From: Peteryoungia rhizophila
Lineage (GTDB): Bacteria > Pseudomonadota > Alphaproteobacteria > Rhizobiales > Rhizobiaceae
Assembly: GCF_004912145.1 (NCBI RefSeq)
Contig: NZ_STGT01000005.1
Coordinates: 124,001-188,000 of the forward strand
Length of the DNA: 64,000 nucleotides
Direction: 5' to 3'
Of the stretch, positions 60,857-64,000 are shown piece by piece. Every line of letters starts with the position of its first letter. Within the stretch, counting starts at the first letter, position 1. The notes below the pieces were generated by a model, which was given only the letters and a program-made list of their open reading frames with translations, was not told the origin of the DNA and searched no databases. The translations under genes were made by a program, and so were the position numbers.

Positions 60857-61237
60857 TCAGGCCCTCAGTTCCTCGTCGCCGAGGACCGTGTCGGCGGCCT
60901 CGTAGTGGCGCTCCTTGATATGCCTGTTTATCAGAGCTATCGCCGTCGTCAGCACCGCAATGTCATCGGTGAAGCCCACAACCGCAAGCACGTCGGGGAT
61001 CACATCGATCGGCAGGACGAAATAACCCAGAGCAGCAAGGAGGATACCCCTTACGCGGAAAGGCGTTTCGCGGTCCATCGCGCAATAATAGGCGGCAACC
61101 AGATCCCGCGAAAACGGGATCTGCCGGGCAGCTTTCTTGAAGGTTGGCCAGAAACGGCTGCGCACCTTCTCTTCCTGCTTTTTTTGCGTCTTCTCGTCGC
61201 CGGGAAGCAGGATCTCACCGATCTTCACATCATCCAT
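60857..61237 (-). CDS. YkvA-like (DUF1232) membrane protein
   Basis: 126 residues. The DUF1232 core 'ALGYFVLPIDVIPDVLAVVGFTDDIAVL' forms one or two membrane helices near residues 70-100. The N-terminus is charged and soluble. Function unknown. The ATG at 61237 (MDDVKIGEILL) is preferred to one 33 bases upstream. The 264 bases between it and the IalB gene hold only a weak 7-bp inverted repeat at 60822-60846. Confidence 0.88.
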   Translation of the reverse strand: MDDVKIGEILLPGDEKTQKKQEEKVRSRFWPTFKKAARQIPFSRDLVAAYYCAMDRETPFRVRGILLAALGYFVLPIDVIPDVLAVVGFTDDIAVLTTAIALINRHIKERHYEAADTVLGDEELRA

Positions 61238-61313
61238 AGCCCATCGATCCTTTCGTTCGGACCCGATCAATCATATGTGAATGCCGGCTTTGGAATTCAA
61301 TCACCGCGCAATA

Positions 61314-61616
61314 TCACCCGCCTCGGGAAGCGGCCATGTCCATGAGAACGGCAAGCTTGAAGTCCAGTTCCGTCACACCGCCGGCCGAATGCGTGGTCAG
61401 CGTCACATCGACCTTCTTGTAGACGTTGAACCATTCGGGATGATGATCGAGTTTCTCCGCCGCGAGCGCGCATTCGGTCATGAAGCCGAAGGCCTGACGG
61501 AAATCGCGAAAGGCAAACCGCTTCTCAATGGCGCCGCCTTCGCGCCCGATCGTCCAATCATTGAGCTCACTCAATCGAGCGGCAATGGACGCCGCATCCA
61601 GTTTCTCGTATTTCAA
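61314..61616 (-). CDS. phhB: Pterin-4a-carbinolamine dehydratase
   Basis: 100 residues. 'LNDWTIG', '[18 protein letters not shown]' and '[24 protein letters not shown]' are the PCD signature, with the two catalytic His in DHHPEW. It recycles tetrahydrobiopterin after aromatic hydroxylation. The start is TTG at 61616, behind GGAGG. No hydroxylase is in the window. It is divergent from the LMW-PTP gene with 26 bases between starts. Confidence 0.9.
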   Translation of the reverse strand: MKYEKLDAASIAARLSELNDWTIGREGGAIEKRFAFRDFRQAFGFMTECALAAEKLDHHPEWFNVYKKVDVTLTTHSAGGVTELDFKLAVLMDMAASRGG

Positions 61617-61642
61617 AGGCCTCACTCCTCCAGGATCCACCG

Positions 61643-62101
61643 ATGCCGTTACCGTCGATACTTTTTGTCTGCCTGGGCAATATCTGCCGATCGCCATTGG
61701 CTGAAGGAATCTACCGCCACTTGACGGCGGCTGCCAGTGAAAAGCCCTTGATCGCCTCTGCCGGGATCGGTGGCTGGCATATCGGCAACCCGCCCGACCG
61801 GCGTTCGATCAAAGTGGCCGCCGCGAAAGGCATCGACATTTCACGTCAGCGCGCGCGACAGGTCCGCCCTGAGGATTTCCTTGAATTCGATCTGGTGGTT
61901 GCGATGGACGAGAGCAATCTCGCAACACTGGAAACCGTCATGCCCGCCGAAGCGACGGCTCGCCTGCACCTATTCGCCGATCTTGCTTTCGGCACCCGGC
62001 AGGACGTGCCGGACCCCTATTACGGTGAACCGGAGGACTTCGAAGCCGTCTACAGCATGCTCTTTTCGGGCTGCAGCGCGGTCGTGGCGAAATTCGAGTA
62101 G
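61643..62101 (+). CDS. Low-molecular-weight protein-tyrosine phosphatase
   Basis: 152 residues. The P-loop '[11 protein letters not shown]' has the CX5R motif and '[12 protein letters not shown]' carries the catalytic Asp plus the two tyrosines. Eukaryotic-type LMW-PTP rather than the Wzb exopolysaccharide kind is suggested by the sequence, but no partner kinase is seen. It ends inside the convergent ThpR gene, overlapping by 52 bases. Confidence 0.93.
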   Translation: MPLPSILFVCLGNICRSPLAEGIYRHLTAAASEKPLIASAGIGGWHIGNPPDRRSIKVAAAKGIDISRQRARQVRPEDFLEFDLVVAMDESNLATLETVMPAEATARLHLFADLAFGTRQDVPDPYYGEPEDFEAVYSMLFSGCSAVVAKFE

Positions 62102-62643
62102 CCAACAGCCTCGCGGAGCGGGAAGACCTCTTCGGTCAGATAAGGGCCGCCGCCGACCGAGTCCCGGGAAGAGAGCAGCACGAAGCGTCCGACCCGGAAC
62201 GGCATTGTCTGGAAATCGCCGCGTCCGCCGAGGTAATGCACGACGTCCTCAACCCGCGAAGCCTTCAGCCTTGCCAGGGTCACATGCGGGGTAAACTTGC
62301 GTGGATCCGGAGGAAGGCCGATGCGCTGGCAGATCCGTTCGATCTCGCCCTGCAGCGCGTAGAGTTCCGGCGCAGGTGATACACCCGCCCAGATGGAATG
62401 CGGCTTCTTGGAGCCGAAGGAGCCGATACCGTTCAATGTCAGGGAAAATTCGGGGCGATCGATGCGGTCGAGCCTGTCGACGACTTCGTCTGCCGTCCGT
62501 CCGTCCACATCACCGATGAAGCGAAGCGTGACGTGGTAGTTTTCCACGTCGATCCAGCGCGCTCCGGGGAGCCCGCCGCGCAGCAATGAGAGGCTCATGG
62601 CGGCGTTGCGTGGAATTTCGAGGGCAGTGAACAATCTCGGCAT
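62050..62643 (-). CDS. thpR: RNA 2',3'-cyclic phosphodiesterase (ThpR, 2'-5' RNA ligase family)
   Basis: 197 residues with the two HxTx motifs of the 2H phosphoesterases: 'YHVTLRF' and 'PHVTLAR'. It opens 'MPRLFTALEIP' at 62643. It hydrolyses 2',3'-cyclic phosphates in RNA. Its last 52 bases overlap the LMW-PTP gene, so the C-terminal 17 residues are coded on the opposite strand of that gene. Confidence 0.92.
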   Translation of the reverse strand: MPRLFTALEIPRNAAMSLSLLRGGLPGARWIDVENYHVTLRFIGDVDGRTADEVVDRLDRIDRPEFSLTLNGIGSFGSKKPHSIWAGVSPAPELYALQGEIERICQRIGLPPDPRKFTPHVTLARLKASRVEDVVHYLGGRGDFQTMPFRVGRFVLLSSRDSVGGGPYLTEEVFPLREAVGYSNFATTALQPEKSML

Positions 62644-62715
62644 GGAGCGCTCCCCGAATCTTTTGCAGGTGCTCACAGCGAATCACGCAATGGCATGGGG
62701 CGCAAGCGTTTAATT

Positions 62716-63357
62716 CTATTGTCCCTTTATGCCCGCCACCCAAGATTCGGCGAGGGGCAACATACGCTCTGCCATGAGTTTCAGCCCCTCGGTGTTGGGA
62801 TGCATGCCGTCGTCCAGCAAAAGGCTACGTTCGGTGATCACCCCATCGAGCACGAAGGGATAGAGCGGCAGATCGTATTTCTCGGCAAGGCGTGGATAGA
62901 TCGCATTGAACTTCTGACCGTAATCGTCACCCATGTTCGGCGGAGCCAGCATGCCGACAAAGAAGATCGGAATATTGCGTTCTTTCAATCGCATGATGAT
63001 CTGCTCGAGGTTTTTTTCTGTCTCCTCCGGCGCAATTCCACGCAGAGCGTCATTGGCCCCCAGTTCGAGGATGACGCCATCGGTACCATCTGGCACCGAC
63101 CAATCGACGCGGGACAATCCACCCGAAGTCGTGTCGCCCGAGACGCCCGCATTTGTGATCACGACCTCATGCCCCTTGGCAGTGAGCTGCCTTTGAAGCT
63201 GGGCTGGCAACGCGTCCTCCTGAGGCAACTGATAGCCTGCCATCAGACTGTCTCCGAAACCGACGAGTTGCAAAGGCTCAGCCAATGCGATCCTGGGGCC
63301 GGCCAGTCCGGCGAGCAGGATCACGGCGAAATGAAGGAGCGCTGCTTTAAATGTCAT
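62716..63357 (-). CDS. tesA: GDSL esterase/acyl-CoA thioesterase I-like (TesA)
   Basis: 213 residues. The signal peptide 'MTFKAALLHFAVILLAGLAGPRIALA' precedes a GDSL hydrolase: 'GFGDSLMAGY' (block I, Ser), 'GVSGDTTSGG' (block II, Gly), 'LGANDALRG' (block III, Asn) and 'DGMHPNTEG' (block V, Asp/His). It is a periplasmic lysophospholipase/arylesterase. It is divergent from the ABC ATPase with 72 bases between starts, the same neighbourhood as tesA-ybbA in E. coli. Confidence 0.93.
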   Translation of the reverse strand: MTFKAALLHFAVILLAGLAGPRIALAEPLQLVGFGDSLMAGYQLPQEDALPAQLQRQLTAKGHEVVITNAGVSGDTTSGGLSRVDWSVPDGTDGVILELGANDALRGIAPEETEKNLEQIIMRLKERNIPIFFVGMLAPPNMGDDYGQKFNAIYPRLAEKYDLPLYPFVLDGVITERSLLLDDGMHPNTEGLKLMAERMLPLAESWVAGIKGQ

Positions 63358-63429
63358 GGTGGCTTCCCTAGATTGTCGGCAATGCCGCAGTGCGGCGAAG
63401 CATCATTTCCAGATATAGGATGGTCGAGT

Positions 63430-64000
63430 GTGAGAAACAGCATCATCGAACTGAAAAGCGCCGATCTCACGCTGGGCAATTCCGCAGCCTCCGTTCACGT
63501 TCTGAAGAGCATCGACCTTTCCATCGCGGAAGGCGAGGCCGTGGGGATCGTGGGGCCATCCGGCTCTGGCAAGTCGACGCTTCTGATGGTGCTGGCCGGG
63601 CTGGAACGCCTCGACAGCGGTGAGATCCACGTCCGTGACACACCACTGCATACACTGAGCGAAGATCGGCTTGCGGATTTCCGTGGCAAGAACATCGGCA
63701 TCGTCTTCCAGTCCTTCCATCTGATCGCCAACATGACGGCGCTTGAAAACGTCGCCGTTCCGTTGGAGCTCGCTAACGTGAAGGGCGCTTTTGACATCGC
63801 TCGCAAGGAGCTGGAAGCCGTCGGGCTCGGGGAACGTCTAAGCCACTATCCTGGCCAGTTGTCCGGCGGCGAGCAGCAGCGCGTCGCGATCGCACGAGCT
63901 CTGGCGCCTTCGCCGGCTGTTCTCATCGCAGACGAACCCACCGGCAATCTCGATACGGAAACCGGCCGACAGATCGCCGATCTCCTGTTCAACAAGCAAA
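63430..64000 (+). CDS. ABC transporter ATP-binding protein, YbbA-like (cut by window edge)
   Basis: About 190 residues are visible. Walker A 'GPSGSGKST', Q-loop 'VFQSFHLI', signature '[15 protein letters not shown]' and Walker B '[16 protein letters not shown]' are all present, the pattern of LolD/MacB/YbbA ATPases. The start is GTG at 63430 ([13 protein letters not shown]); an ATG ten bases earlier is in another frame. Adjacency to tesA supports YbbA, whose permease partner YbbP would lie to the right, outside the window. Confidence 0.92.
   Translation, partial: MRNSIIELKSADLTLGNSAASVHVLKSIDLSIAEGEAVGIVGPSGSGKSTLLMVLAGLERLDSGEIHVRDTPLHTLSEDRLADFRGKNIGIVFQSFHLIANMTALENVAVPLELANVKGAFDIARKELEAVGLGERLSHYPGQLSGGEQQRVAIARALAPSPAVLIADEPTGNLDTETGRQIADLLFNKQ

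Overview
The window is a gene-dense stretch of core chromosome from an alphaproteobacterium, most probably a member of the Rhizobiaceae (Rhizobium/Agrobacterium-like). The basis is gene content and order read from the translations. There is an F1-only atpHAGDC cluster without the FO genes, an mdh-sucCDAB cluster, and sdhCDAB. There is a hemC-hemD-(Mic60-like)-hemY cluster, an Omp19-type lipoprotein as in Brucella, and an IalB-family protein. DNA is GC-rich with strong third-position bias, which produces very long meaningless antisense ORFs. I found no rRNA, tRNA, CRISPR array, insertion sequence or prophage. No gene-free gap exceeds 300 bases; the longest are 35532-35819 and 12017-12279.

Layout. 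(1) 1-1483: start of a LysR gene cut by the left edge, an ArsR/BigR-like regulator and an L-lactate dehydrogenase, all on minus. (2) 1654-6981, plus: a GcvA-like LysR regulator followed by an aldehyde dehydrogenase, an enolase-superfamily dehydratase-like protein and a GMC oxidoreductase; this is the most accessory-looking part. (3) 7048-12016, minus: F1 ATP synthase. (4) 12280-19196: DUF4345-like membrane protein, PriA, acyltransferase, XerC, TraB/GumN protein, DUF2867 protein, cytochrome b561. (5) 19325-29986, minus: mdh-sucC-sucD-sucA-sucB, then MAPEG, an exported unknown, an SDR and lpdA. (6) 30149-35531, minus: ZapE, Omp19-like lipoprotein and succinate dehydrogenase. Regions 5 and 6 together encode the TCA steps from 2-oxoglutarate to oxaloacetate, and region 3 adds F1 for the ATP output.

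(7) 35820-39683: His-rich exported protein, then a compact minus-strand set tsaD-gpsA-YciI-EVE-METTL20-like methyltransferase. (8) 39757-45638, plus: hemC, hemD, a Mic60/mitofilin-like protein, HemY, TerB-like and a glutamine amidotransferase. (9) 45623-56252: mixed housekeeping genes (MFS exporters, YggT, DUF167, ppa, GNAT, typA, M3 peptidase, argG). (10) 56363-56900: a ParDE-type toxin-antitoxin pair in visibly more AT-rich DNA. (11) 57001-64000: SDR, LysE, rlmN, IalB, DUF1232, PhhB, LMW-PTP, ThpR, TesA-like esterase and the start of a YbbA-like ABC ATPase cut by the right edge.

No clearly new defence or mobile system is visible. The points I consider most worth checking are as follows. The enolase-superfamily protein keeps the DgoD catalytic layout but has Gly at the first metal-ligand position. 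Its neighbour ALDH has altered cofactor-contact residues. The ArsR protein has BigR/SqrR cysteine spacing. A perfect 16-bp hairpin lies between sucD and sucA. The sdhC leader carries an inverted repeat. The Mic60-like gene sits in the heme cluster. An EVE-domain gene sits in the tsaD cluster. All family names are from reading sequences and memory of the families; no database search was run.
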